From the NCBI GenBank assembly GCA_017411835.1, contig JAFQPG010000011.1:1-51321 (forward strand): DNA of 51,321 nt, in the 5' to 3' direction. Numbering within the stretch: the stretch's first letter is position 1; each line of letters starts with the position of its first letter. This DNA is from Ruminococcus sp. Lineage in GTDB: Bacteria; Bacillota; Clostridia; Oscillospirales; Acutalibacteraceae. The notes beneath the pieces were generated by a model that saw only the letters and a list, made by a program, of their open reading frames with translations, ran no database searches and was not told where the DNA came from. Shown in pieces: positions 1-7,400 of the stretch. Position numbers and translations under genes: made by a program.

Positions 1-150
1 GAACCTTAAGAAGGTCTGTGGCGTTGAAAAATAGTCCGGTGGACTATTTTTAGGCACAGAGGAACGAAAACGGGTACCGAGCACCGCAGGTGCTGGGTCG
101 TTGAGTTCAAAAGATTTTACGAAGTAAAAGCTTTGTCCTGTTACCCGCAT
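1..150. repeat. Multi-hairpin intergenic repeat, copy 1
   Basis: This 150-nt segment recurs at 2526-2675 in the same orientation with about five substitutions. It contains three perfect hairpins, each with a 3-nt loop: arms 27-37/41-51 (loop GGT), AGCACC/GGTGCT (loop GCA) and TTTTAC/GTAAAA (loop GAA). Its right end, GTCCTGTTACCCGCA at 135-149, resembles the 3' end of a tRNA-Leu gene. The copy starts at the first base of the window, so it may extend further left. It does not look like coding sequence. Confidence 0.85.
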
Positions 151-157
151 CATCAAA

Positions 158-175
158 GGGCTACAAAAAAGATAT
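158..175 (+). repeat. 18-bp inverted repeat, left arm of island
   Basis: GGGCTACAAAAAAGATAT here matches exactly, as its reverse complement, bases 2436-2453. The pair encloses the three-gene island just inside the 150-nt direct repeats. It may be a terminal inverted repeat of an inserted element, but no transposase or recombinase gene is present, so that role is inferred. Confidence 0.6.
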
Positions 176-181
176 AGCCAC

Positions 182-218
182 AGAAAAACTCTGATTTTAT
201 CAGGGTTTTTTCTGTTTT
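182..218 (+). terminator. Intrinsic terminator-like hairpin
   Basis: AGAAAAACTCTGA pairs with TCAGGGTTTTTTCT across a short loop and is followed by more T residues. The stem is nearly symmetrical, so it could stop transcription on either strand. It insulates the repeat from the gene that starts at 377. The rest of 151-376 holds an 18-nt sequence (158-175) that returns inverted at 2436-2453, a second A-rich copy of its core near 252-269, and a hairpin near 280-305. Confidence 0.6.
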
Positions 219-327
219 TATAGGCAAAATTTTAGTTGCCGGTTTTTCCGTACAAAAAAGATATTTTTCACAGAACAGACTTGAACTCTCGCAAAAAGTC
301 TATTTTTTTACAGTTTTTTAGTGGTAA

Positions 328-356
328 TTGAAAGATAATAAAGAGTGTGGTAAAAT
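328..356 (+). promoter_or_regulatory. Sigma-A-like promoter of island operon
   Basis: A -35 box TTGAAA (328-333) and a -10 box TAAAAT (351-356) are separated by 17 nt. A purine-rich ribosome binding site (AGGATGG) lies between the -10 box and the ATG at 377. The three island genes downstream are packed tightly enough to share this promoter. Confidence 0.6.
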
Positions 357-376
357 GGAAATAGGATGGTGATAGC

Positions 377-856
377 ATGGATGTTATACTTTCTATTCTT
401 CCAAATTTTTTAATTCATTTTTTAAAACTAGTAATAAACTTATTTAGACCATTTACGGTTAAAGTTAATCTAATTGAATGCCACCTAAATGGACTTAGAC
501 GTTCAGATGGTGAAGGTGGTTTTACAAGTGGTTCTCGTGTGCATTTTAGAATTGAAATTATCAATAAAAAAGATAAAAAGTTTATCATAAATAAAATATG
601 TTGTAGAGCAATGCGTCAAGATAAAATTTTGCAAGATGATATTTGCTGCTACAATAAGGACGCATATAAAAAGATTGCTCTTCGGTCCACTTATGAACCA
701 TTATCGACTATAGATATCTCACCACAAAGCAGTGGACATTATGATGTTATACTTACCCCAGACGGTGATTTGAGTCGATGCGATAAACTTATTCTTTTTT
801 ACAAAAAAGGAATTAAGCGAAGAAAGATCATTATATGGGAAAAGGAACGAAACTAA
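377..856 (+). CDS. Hypothetical protein with N-terminal hydrophobic segment (159 aa)
   Basis: I do not recognise this family. The first 28 or so residues are hydrophobic (runs of I, L, F, V) and could be a membrane anchor. The remainder alternates polar and hydrophobic residues and ends in a basic stretch (KKGIKRRK), which suggests a small beta-rich domain on the cytoplasmic face; that is inference. It is the first gene of a three-gene set: its TAA stop directly precedes the ATG of the nuclease-like gene at 857, so the two are almost certainly co-translated. Codon use is AT-rich compared with the genes to the right, consistent with acquired DNA. A function linked to the neighbouring nuclease is likely but cannot be specified. 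Confidence 0.7.
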   Translation: MDVILSILPNFLIHFLKLVINLFRPFTVKVNLIECHLNGLRRSDGEGGFTSGSRVHFRIEIINKKDKKFIINKICCRAMRQDKILQDDICCYNKDAYKKIALRSTYEPLSTIDISPQSSGHYDVILTPDGDLSRCDKLILFYKKGIKRRKIIIWEKERN

Positions 857-2131
857 ATGCACATTATCTACATAGAGTTTGGAACCTCAAAATCCACTCA
901 ATATAAAAAAGTTTGCAATTTTGCAAAACAACTGCCAAATTATACATATATCGATGGAATAACGAGATGCTTTGTTGATGATATGAAGGATTATGTTCGT
1001 TTGCAGGATGTAATTGTTATGCTAATTGATATAATACATAAGTGGAAAAATTCAAAAGTGCTACTTTATGGCAACGAATATAGATCTTCAATTGATTACT
1101 ATAATTTCATTGAGAAGTTAAGGCAGAATGCAGGTAAGTATAAGATTTTCATACGGCAAAAAAACGAATATGATTCACACAGAGGGATAGTAACATATGA
1201 GGATTTGCCCATGCCCGTTGTTTACTATCCAGGATATTCGGGTGCTTTTTTTGCCTTCTCTGAAGATGTTGGAGGAAAAATTTACTTTTGTGAATGCGAA
1301 AAACATGCAATCGAAAATTATATACGACTGAAAAAACAACGAGTTTCAGATGAAAATGAAAGTGTTACCGAATCACCTCTTGAAGAATATTTGTTTCCAC
1401 CAATAGTTTCTAGCATATCTAAAACATTCAAAAATGAACCCTTAACTCCATTCGCGTTTCAAAAAAATTTATGCTTTCGCTGTAACAAAAAAATCCCGAA
1501 GGAGAAATTTTGCCTACCTATGTATGGCGGAGTGTTTAAGCAACGATATGGTTGGTATATAAGACAAGAAGAAATCAAATTAGGAATTGATCGTCGCCAA
1601 ATACGAAATTTGAATATTTTGCCAGAAGAATGCACGCCCGAATTATACGATTGTGTTTGTCGATTGTCCAAAATTATGAACGAAAGTATATATGGCTCTA
1701 ACAATGGCGATATGCTTATGAAAGTGCGTCGAGAATATGATAATGCAATCGAAAATTGTGTAAGAGAACAAATGGGTTATCCTAAAATTGGAGATGCATG
1801 GGTAAGCGAGACGATGCTGTATCATATCGTAGAAGAAATCTACCCAGACACAGAAATCATCCGCCATCATCGTCCAAGTTGGTTAGAGGGCTTAGAATTA
1901 GATATTTATATCCCAAGCAAAAAACTCGCCTTTGAGTATCAAGGCTTACAACATTTTCAAGCGGTTGAACATTGGGGCGGAAAAGCAAAACTGGAAATAC
2001 AAAAAGAGCATGATAGCAGAAAAAAGAGAATTTGCGAAGAAAAAGGCATACATCTTATTTGCATAAACTACGACGAAGAATTAACGAATGATTACATAAG
2101 TAAAAGAATTATACATGAAGGAGTTGATTAA
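857..2131 (+). CDS. PD-(D/E)XK / Vsr-like nuclease-domain protein (424 aa)
   Basis: The C-terminal third looks like a restriction-endonuclease-fold nuclease. A helix containing E318 is followed by LELDIYIP with D349, then FEYQG with E360 and Q362, then a lysine-rich segment (KKRICEEKGIHLICINYDE). This order of acidic residues and the E-x-Q signature are typical of Vsr-like and DUF559-like PD-(D/E)XK enzymes. The middle carries cysteines (C145-x-C147 and C206-xx-C209 with C219) that could bind zinc. The N-terminal 150 residues are unfamiliar. The start abuts the stop of the upstream gene and the end overlaps the start of the next. A DNA-targeting or defence role is plausible from the fold and island setting, but the substrate is unknown. 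Nuclease fold is moderately sure; biological role is inference. Confidence 0.7.
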   Translation: MHIIYIEFGTSKSTQYKKVCNFAKQLPNYTYIDGITRCFVDDMKDYVRLQDVIVMLIDIIHKWKNSKVLLYGNEYRSSIDYYNFIEKLRQNAGKYKIFIRQKNEYDSHRGIVTYEDLPMPVVYYPGYSGAFFAFSEDVGGKIYFCECEKHAIENYIRLKKQRVSDENESVTESPLEEYLFPPIVSSISKTFKNEPLTPFAFQKNLCFRCNKKIPKEKFCLPMYGGVFKQRYGWYIRQEEIKLGIDRRQIRNLNILPEECTPELYDCVCRLSKIMNESIYGSNNGDMLMKVRREYDNAIENCVREQMGYPKIGDAWVSETMLYHIVEEIYPDTEIIRHHRPSWLEGLELDIYIPSKKLAFEYQGLQHFQAVEHWGGKAKLEIQKEHDSRKKRICEEKGIHLICINYDEELTNDYISKRIIHEGVD

Positions 2132-2366
2132 CACGAGAAATTTTAATGAGTGGTTATATAACCCAAATTACATTAACCCACAAGCATATCATGATCAGCA
2201 GATCCGCATCATGCAAGAATATGAACGGGATCAGCAGAAAGAAATTCTAAACGCACATAAGGCGCTTAACGATTTTCTTGATGCTGTTCAGAAGGTCGAT
2301 AATCACCATCAAGAGCAGTTATTTATGGTCTGCTTTGGAGAGATTGCAAGACGAAATCAGTGGTAA
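2115..2366 (+). CDS. Small hypothetical protein, third gene of island (83 aa)
   Basis: A short, highly polar and probably helical protein rich in N, Q, H and E. It starts with an ATG that overlaps the last 17 bases of the nuclease-like gene, so translation is probably coupled. The ribosome binding site for this ATG is weak, and an AAGGAG motif lies just inside the frame, so the exact start is uncertain. No family is recognised. Its fixed place behind the nuclease-like gene suggests a partner or regulator, which is inference only. Confidence 0.55.
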   Translation: MKELINTRNFNEWLYNPNYINPQAYHDQQIRIMQEYERDQQKEILNAHKALNDFLDAVQKVDNHHQEQLFMVCFGEIARRNQW

Positions 2367-2435
2367 GAATTAACGGTGATTATAAGAATTTTTGCACAAC
2401 GTGAGGGTTCGAATTCTTACGCAAAAACAGCAAAA

Positions 2436-2453
2436 ATATCTTTTTTGTAGCCC
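2436..2453 (-). repeat. 18-bp inverted repeat, right arm of island
   Basis: Exact reverse complement of 158-175. It follows the last island gene by about 70 nt. The stretch 2367-2728 otherwise holds a small hairpin around 2400-2420 (CGTGAG/CTTACG), a strong terminator, and the second multi-hairpin repeat; I see no gene in it. Confidence 0.6.
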
Positions 2454-2459
2454 ATAGAC

Positions 2460-2503
2460 AAAAAATGCCGAATCGGGTCTTTAGACTTGGTTCGGTATTT
2501 TTT
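2460..2503 (+). terminator. Intrinsic terminator after island operon
   Basis: AAAAAATGCCGAA (2460-2472) pairs with TTCGGTATTTTTT (2491-2503), and the inner GGGTC/GACTT bases extend the stem. The T tract lies on the plus strand, and the A tract on the other side would allow use from the minus strand too. Confidence 0.75.
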
Positions 2504-2525
2504 AGTTTGTACAAATACAGGACTT

Positions 2526-2675
2526 GAACCTTAAGAAGGTCTGTGGCGTTAAAAAATAGTCCGGTGGACTGTTTTTAGGCACAGAGGAACGAAAACGGGT
2601 ACCGAGCACCGCAGGTGCTGGGACGTTGAGTTCGAAAGATTTTACGAAGTAAAAGCTTTGTCCTGTCACCCGCAT
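2526..2675. repeat. Multi-hairpin intergenic repeat, copy 2
   Basis: Second direct copy of the 150-nt repeat at 1-150. It has the same three hairpins with 3-nt loops and the same tRNA-Leu-like tail, here GTCCTGTCACCCGCA (2660-2674). The two copies bracket the nuclease island. Confidence 0.9.
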
Positions 2676-2676
2676 T

Positions 2677-2713
2677 AAAAAGAGCAGACACTCAAACGAG
2701 TATCTGCTCTTTG
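2677..2713 (-). terminator. Intrinsic terminator of dockerin protein gene
   Basis: On the minus strand AAGAGCAGATACTCG folds onto TGAGTGTCTGCTCTT and runs into TTTTTAATG. It lies 16 nt after the stop codon of the gene ending at 2729. Confidence 0.8.
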
Positions 2714-2728
2714 TGTTTAATGTAATAA

Positions 2729-4018
2729 TTACAGCTTTGGTATGAGCTGTGCGATGAAGCGTTGAATCAGCGTTGCGTCCATAATTGTAACTTTAGAATC
2801 TTTGTCTATGTCGACGCATTCAAGTCTGTCTTCATCTAATAAATCAAGCTCTGCTATATGGCGCTGAATCAAAGTAGCATCTACAACACCGACTTCACCA
2901 TCACCGTCTGCATCGCCAACTATTTTGTCAACTCTTACCAATGAATCAATAGCGTTTTGAAGCTCTTGTGTTGCTAAGTCAACTTCGGCTTGTGATGCAT
3001 TTTCGTTTCTATATACTTCGTTTGCATCCTCAAGTTTTTGTATCATTACATTCCAAGAAAAATATGTAAATTTATCTAACGACATATAGTAAGACGTAGC
3101 AGTGCTGATTGCTTGTAACAACAAAGTTTTATCACCCGTTACAGACTCATCTTTTAATACCAAATTAAATATTGCATCATTTAGCTTTTGTGTTGCATTA
3201 TCAAACTGGGCTTGTGTGGTTGCGCTTTTGTAAAAATCTAATGCATCTAGGTAAGCATTTTGCAGATTAGCTATAGATTCAGCCGTATATTTGTCTGCTT
3301 CATTAAATAAATATTTTTCAGCTACAAGCATAGTTTTAATCAAGATACGCCTATACATAGTGTCCAGGTTCTTCCACTCAACACTCATGCCATCGGTAGT
3401 ATCACAGTAGCTCAAAACTGCACAGTTATATTGACCCGTGTAACGTGTTTCTTCAGTTTGGTTCAAAACCAAAAACCAGTCAGGTTGTTTTCCACTTCCC
3501 ATACGAGTAAATAAAGCGTATTCGCCAACGCCCAGAAAAACAATTAAACGGCCTGAATCACTTTTAAGCGTCTCTTCCCAGTGGCCGGGGTCTTTATCAG
3601 ACCATACATAAACCCAGAAGCTTTCATCGCCTGTTTTAACAGCACTAACATCAACAACCACATACCTTTTTAAACCGGATTCTCTAATTCTTTCTAATCC
3701 ATCTACAGCATCAAAAAGCTCTTCTGTAGCCAAGTAAACCTCTGCTTGAGTAGCATTTTCGTTTCTATATACTTTATTTGCATCCTCAAGTTTATCTAGC
3801 ATTACACTCCAAGAATAACCTGAAAAATTATCCATGGACATATAGTAAGATGTGGCGGTGCTGATTGCGTATGATAACAAATTTTTATCAACTGCGACAG
3901 ATTCGAGTAACCCATTATCTACATCAGAACCGGTGTCTTTTACAGTTGCACAAACTGAAACAAGTGACATACTAAATAACATAGAAACAGCTAAAAATAA
4001 ACTAACTATTTTCTTCAT
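2729..4018 (-). CDS. Secreted FIVAR-repeat protein with C-terminal dockerin (429 aa)
   Basis: A signal peptide (residues 1-24, ending near VCA) is followed by three FIVAR-like helical repeats at about 45-110, 226-290 and 297-363. Repeats 1 and 3 are near copies (both contain AISTATSYYMS and YRNENA). A non-helical domain lies between repeats 1 and 2 (about 115-220). Residues 367-427 are a type I dockerin with two calcium loops, DADGDGEVGVVDA and DIDKDSKVTIMDA, each followed by TLIQR and an F/H-I-A helix. Dockerins plug into cohesins on scaffoldins, so the protein is likely exported and docked to a multi-protein surface complex. FIVAR modules are found in cell-wall and carbohydrate-associated proteins. 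No catalytic domain is recognised, so it may be an adhesive or structural subunit. Confidence 0.9.
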   Translation of the reverse strand: MKKIVSLFLAVSMLFSMSLVSVCATVKDTGSDVDNGLLESVAVDKNLLSYAISTATSYYMSMDNFSGYSWSVMLDKLEDANKVYRNENATQAEVYLATEELFDAVDGLERIRESGLKRYVVVDVSAVKTGDESFWVYVWSDKDPGHWEETLKSDSGRLIVFLGVGEYALFTRMGSGKQPDWFLVLNQTEETRYTGQYNCAVLSYCDTTDGMSVEWKNLDTMYRRILIKTMLVAEKYLFNEADKYTAESIANLQNAYLDALDFYKSATTQAQFDNATQKLNDAIFNLVLKDESVTGDKTLLLQAISTATSYYMSLDKFTYFSWNVMIQKLEDANEVYRNENASQAEVDLATQELQNAIDSLVRVDKIVGDADGDGEVGVVDATLIQRHIAELDLLDEDRLECVDIDKDSKVTIMDATLIQRFIAQLIPKL

Positions 4019-4130
4019 AAAATCACCTCTTAGAGATTATTATATATTTTTTAAAGCCACACCTATACTAAATCAATTAAAACATCAAACTGCCCATCGC
4101 TAAATAAAAGCACGTAGTATCCCTTTACTT

Positions 4131-4685
4131 TTAAATACTATCGGTTTCTTTGTTGTCTTTTGAAGAAAGGACGAGGTCGCGTAACATTTCAAAGTCGTCC
4201 CAAAGCTTTTCGTTTGTGTACTTTTTCCACTGCTGAAAATCGTTATTTATAAGATGCTGACGCATCACAGATGCAGATATATCAATCGTTTTAGGGACGT
4301 ACAACAGCGCAACGGACAAACCGTTTACACCGTCAAACCAGTCGACTCGGCGTTCCTCTTTGCCCGAAATAAGCAAATCAGGTTTTTCGCCAAAGCGTTC
4401 TATAACATTTTTCAGTACATAGTCGCCCCATTTGGAGTTGTTTCCGACGCCGATATCAGGAAGCGGAAAAACGCTTATGCTGTTAGAAAAAACTTTTTCG
4501 AGCATAGATTTTCTAAGCTCGTAGCTAAACGGATTTTTAGACGTTTTTTCCTCTTGTGACGAGCCGACAAACACGCCGACCTTGTCGCAAATCTGTATCG
4601 CTTTGTTAAAAACATCCTCGTGACCTTTATGAAAATTTTGAAATCTGCCTACTATGATACCAAGTTTAAAAGGTTTTGTGCTCAT
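4131..4685 (-). CDS. Nicotinamide-nucleotide adenylyltransferase-like protein (NadM/NadR type)
   Basis: A 184-residue HIGH-type nucleotidyltransferase. The N-terminus carries GRFQNFHKGH (13-22), the H-x-G-H ATP-binding motif, and the C-terminal half has ISASVMR, matching the IS-x-S/T-xx-R motif that closes on the triphosphate. Such enzymes join ATP to NMN to give NAD. It sits 12 nt downstream of a nicotinamidase-like gene in the same orientation, so the pair looks like an NAD salvage unit. Length fits a stand-alone NadM-like domain without a Nudix or kinase partner. Close relatives use other nucleotides, so the substrate is inferred mainly from context. Confidence 0.8.
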   Translation of the reverse strand: MSTKPFKLGIIVGRFQNFHKGHEDVFNKAIQICDKVGVFVGSSQEEKTSKNPFSYELRKSMLEKVFSNSISVFPLPDIGVGNNSKWGDYVLKNVIERFGEKPDLLISGKEERRVDWFDGVNGLSVALLYVPKTIDISASVMRQHLINNDFQQWKKYTNEKLWDDFEMLRDLVLSSKDNKETDSI

Positions 4686-4697
4686 AATATCACCCCA

Positions 4698-5222
4698 TTA
4701 AACGACGTTAATCTGGCAACACTGCATTGTTTTTAATGCACAGTTGTGGGTTTCTACGCTTACACCCGCACAGCAGGAGGAATCAACAGTAATTTCAGTT
4801 TCCCTAAAGCTTGCTTTTAAAATCAGCGCATTTGACACCACGCATATATCGGTGCAAAGTCCGCAAAGCTCAATCGTAAAATCTTCACCCTGTGCTTTTT
4901 TCTCAATCAGCTTTGGTAATTCAAGACTGCCAAAGGTCAGCTTTTCTACCGATGTAAAGCCTTTTTCGTTTAATGCGTTTTCTACCTTTTTGTTAAGAAG
5001 CCAGCCGTCTGAGCCTTTTATACAATGCTCAACAGGCAGCTTTTTGCCCTCACTTGTTTCAAGATAGTTTTCAAAATGAGTATCAAAGGTTGCAAAAATC
5101 TCGCCGTCAAAATTTTTGATTTTTTCAACCACGTTATCGACAATCGCTACAGCCTCATCAGAGCCGAGCGCACCGTCGACAAAATCATTTTGCATATCAA
5201 CTACGACTAAAAACTTTTTCAT
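4698..5222 (-). CDS. Nicotinamidase / isochorismatase-family cysteine hydrolase (174 aa)
   Basis: The isochorismatase-like fold is indicated by VVVDMQNDF with D9, by K94 in SVEKLTFG, and by GLCTDICV with C127, which form the D-K-C triad. FATFDTH (D47, H49) is at the expected metal-binding position. Nicotinamidases hydrolyse nicotinamide to nicotinate and ammonia, the first step of deamidating NAD salvage. The next gene encodes an NMN adenylyltransferase-like enzyme. The protein is typical in length. A different amide substrate within the superfamily remains possible. A promoter with a TATACT -10 box lies 30 nt upstream of the ATG. Confidence 0.85.
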   Translation of the reverse strand: MKKFLVVVDMQNDFVDGALGSDEAVAIVDNVVEKIKNFDGEIFATFDTHFENYLETSEGKKLPVEHCIKGSDGWLLNKKVENALNEKGFTSVEKLTFGSLELPKLIEKKAQGEDFTIELCGLCTDICVVSNALILKASFRETEITVDSSCCAGVSVETHNCALKTMQCCQINVV

Positions 5223-5251
5223 AAAATCTTCCTTTTCATTTCTCTAAATAC

Positions 5252-5281
5252 AGTATAGCATACTAATTAACAAGTTATCAA
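5252..5281 (-). promoter_or_regulatory. Promoter of NAD salvage pair
   Basis: On the minus strand, -35 TTGATA and -10 TATACT are separated by 18 nt, upstream of the nicotinamidase-like start at 5222. The remaining intergenic bases to 5459 are AT-rich and hold the divergent promoter at 5402-5430. Confidence 0.6.
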
Positions 5282-5401
5282 TAATATTATCAATTATCTG
5301 CTTACTTTCTGTATAATTTTATCGTGTTACGCAACTTTCGTTATGCAAAAAAGAATAAATTTAATATTTGTGCAAAATACAAAAAGACTTATCAATAACT
5401 G

Positions 5402-5430
5402 TAGACTTTTTGTTGAATATATATTATACT
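5402..5430 (+). promoter_or_regulatory. Promoter of transglutaminase-dockerin gene
   Basis: TAGACT (-35) and TATACT (-10) with a 17-nt spacer, followed by a strong GGAGG ribosome binding site 5 nt before the ATG at 5460. Confidence 0.5.
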
Positions 5431-5459
5431 TATAACAGAATAATTAAACGGAGGTTCAT

Positions 5460-7352
5460 ATGGGTAAATTTTGCAGAAAAGTAGTCAGCTTAGTGATTTC
5501 ACTTGTTATGATTTTTTCAGCATTTTGTTTTTCACAGATAACCGCTTTTGCGCAGGATACCAACACCGCTTACACATCATCAGACGAGAGCACCGTGGTT
5601 TTCACTTATGATAGCGATATTTTTGTCGACTCTACCATGACGGTTGACAGCGATGCTATGAAGCTTTCAAAAGATGCGCGCTTTGAATGGTACAAAGATG
5701 ACGTGCTGTATAAAAATGAGCAGAGCATCACATTTACTCAAAATGATATAAACCACGAATTTTACGTTAAGGTTTACGACAATGGCGCTGAATATAAGAG
5801 CCTTACCGCCTATGTTATAGAAAAGCCTTTTTACTACGGCTACAGCAAGCTGGATGAAAAACAACAGCAGATTTATGATGTTTTTTATAAGGGACTTAAA
5901 AACCTTCAGACTGAAATTGCAATAGACCCGTCTTTTGGCGTACTTATCGAAGATTTCAAGATAGTAAACACCATTTTGCGCAATGACCATCCGGAGCTTT
6001 TTTACTACACAGGCGGTTTCTCATATAGATATCAGATAGACGATTATGCTATCATTAGCGTACTTCCGTCATATAAGTTAAATGGGGAAACAGTCGGCGA
6101 AAATGAAATCAAGCAGGCACAAGCGCTTATCAAAAACAAGGTGCTTGCTATCATCTCTTTAATGCACAAGGAAATCACCATTCCTACAGAATATAAAAAC
6201 GCTTTATGGATTCACGATAAAATCGCAGATATGCTTGTTTATCAAGGTTCGTCAAACGACCAGAATATCTACGGCGCGCTTATTGAAGGCAAGGCTGTGT
6301 GCGCGGGATATTCACGACTAAATCAGCTTTTGCTCAGCTACGCGGGTATCGATGCTTTTACCGTTACGGGTGCGAGTATCAATCCGTCTACAAACGAGCC
6401 TATAGCGCACGCGTGGAATATTATGTGGATTGACCATCATTGCTTATATACAGACGTTACTTGGGACGACCAAAAGCACCACGTTTTCCATCTTTACTTC
6501 GCCCGTACTATTGACAATATGTCAATCAACCACTTTATGGACGAGCTGTCTAACAGTTTAAAGCCGACAGGCGACGAACACTGCTGTGAATACAACTACT
6601 TTGCGTACTACCACGAGGACCACGCATTAGAGGCAGACGAAAACGGTAACTACGACGTAAAATACATCGCAAACCTTAAAGATGTAAAAATAGAAGACAA
6701 GGCTTGGGGCATTGTTGTATATGACCCAAACAGCGACGATTTTATGAACTGGCTTACAAGCGATTTAAGTAAGAATCTTAACGATATTCTTAAAAATATG
6801 AATCTAAGTCCGGGCAGCTACAGCATCTCTTACTTTAAAATGGGCGGTAGCACACTCGGTACTGAGGTGCACATATACTTCGAAAAGGTTGAAAACGATA
6901 ACCCTACGACCTACACAATAAGCGGTAACATAACAAGCTATCTAAATGATGAGGACGTAGTCACCGTTTTGCTTTACAAAGAAGGTGAAACAGAGCCGTC
7001 GCAAAAAAGAATGCTTACAGGAAAGAATGTAGAATATTCATTTAACGTTACACAAACTGGCAATTACACGGTAGAAGTCAAAAAAGATAACCACCTCACA
7101 AGCTCACAGCAAATAAGCGTTGAAGCTGACACAACGCTGAATTTTAAAATGTACCTGTATGGTGACTGCGATTTTGATAATACCGTCACAGTAATTGATG
7201 CGACAATAATTCAAAAGTACTTGGCAGGACTACTGGACTTAAACGAACAGCAAAAATCTGTGGCTGATGTCAGCGTCGACGAAGATGTTAACATTATTGA
7301 CGCAACAAAAATTCAGCTTTATGTTGCAGGTATTGTAAACTCACTAGGTTAA
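5460..7352 (+). CDS. Secreted transglutaminase-like protein with C-terminal dockerin (630 aa)
   Basis: A signal peptide (1-31, ending AFA) leads into a divergent N-terminal region. A transglutaminase/protease-like core follows, with C281 in GKAVCAGYS, H317 in AHAWN and D332 in TDVTWDD, the expected Cys-His-Asp order. A beta-sandwich module resembling CnaB or carboxypeptidase-regulatory domains spans about 490-565. The C-terminus (about 570-628) is a type I dockerin with loops starting GDCDFDN and ADVSVDED, each followed by IDAT-x-IQ. The protein is probably exported and attached to a cohesin-bearing scaffold, where the core could cleave or cross-link peptides. Catalytic residues are intact, but the activity is inferred. 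The gene is monocistronic, ending at a shared terminator. Confidence 0.9.
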   Translation: MGKFCRKVVSLVISLVMIFSAFCFSQITAFAQDTNTAYTSSDESTVVFTYDSDIFVDSTMTVDSDAMKLSKDARFEWYKDDVLYKNEQSITFTQNDINHEFYVKVYDNGAEYKSLTAYVIEKPFYYGYSKLDEKQQQIYDVFYKGLKNLQTEIAIDPSFGVLIEDFKIVNTILRNDHPELFYYTGGFSYRYQIDDYAIISVLPSYKLNGETVGENEIKQAQALIKNKVLAIISLMHKEITIPTEYKNALWIHDKIADMLVYQGSSNDQNIYGALIEGKAVCAGYSRLNQLLLSYAGIDAFTVTGASINPSTNEPIAHAWNIMWIDHHCLYTDVTWDDQKHHVFHLYFARTIDNMSINHFMDELSNSLKPTGDEHCCEYNYFAYYHEDHALEADENGNYDVKYIANLKDVKIEDKAWGIVVYDPNSDDFMNWLTSDLSKNLNDILKNMNLSPGSYSISYFKMGGSTLGTEVHIYFEKVENDNPTTYTISGNITSYLNDEDVVTVLLYKEGETEPSQKRMLTGKNVEYSFNVTQTGNYTVEVKKDNHLTSSQQISVEADTTLNFKMYLYGDCDFDNTVTVIDATIIQKYLAGLLDLNEQQKSVADVSVDEDVNIIDATKIQLYVAGIVNSLG

Positions 7353-7365
7353 AAAAGCTATAAAA

Positions 7366-7400
7366 ATCAAGGGCACATCAAAAGATGTGCCCTCTTTTTT
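7366..7400. terminator. Bidirectional terminator
   Basis: GGGCACATC (7371-7379) pairs perfectly with GATGTGCCC (7384-7392) over an AAAA loop. The stem has A residues on its left and T residues on its right, so it can serve both converging genes. Confidence 0.9.

Noticed and set aside
2398-2425. tRNA fragment around GGGTTCGAATTC
   Set aside because: The T-loop-like sequence is suggestive, but the flanking bases do not make a proper 5-bp T-stem or acceptor end, so it is only noted as a small hairpin.
4254-4559. Open frames on the plus strand opposite the NAD salvage and DegV genes (also near 4744-5067 and 8996-9335)
   Set aside because: They are out-of-frame shadows of well-supported minus-strand genes and have no recognisable domains.
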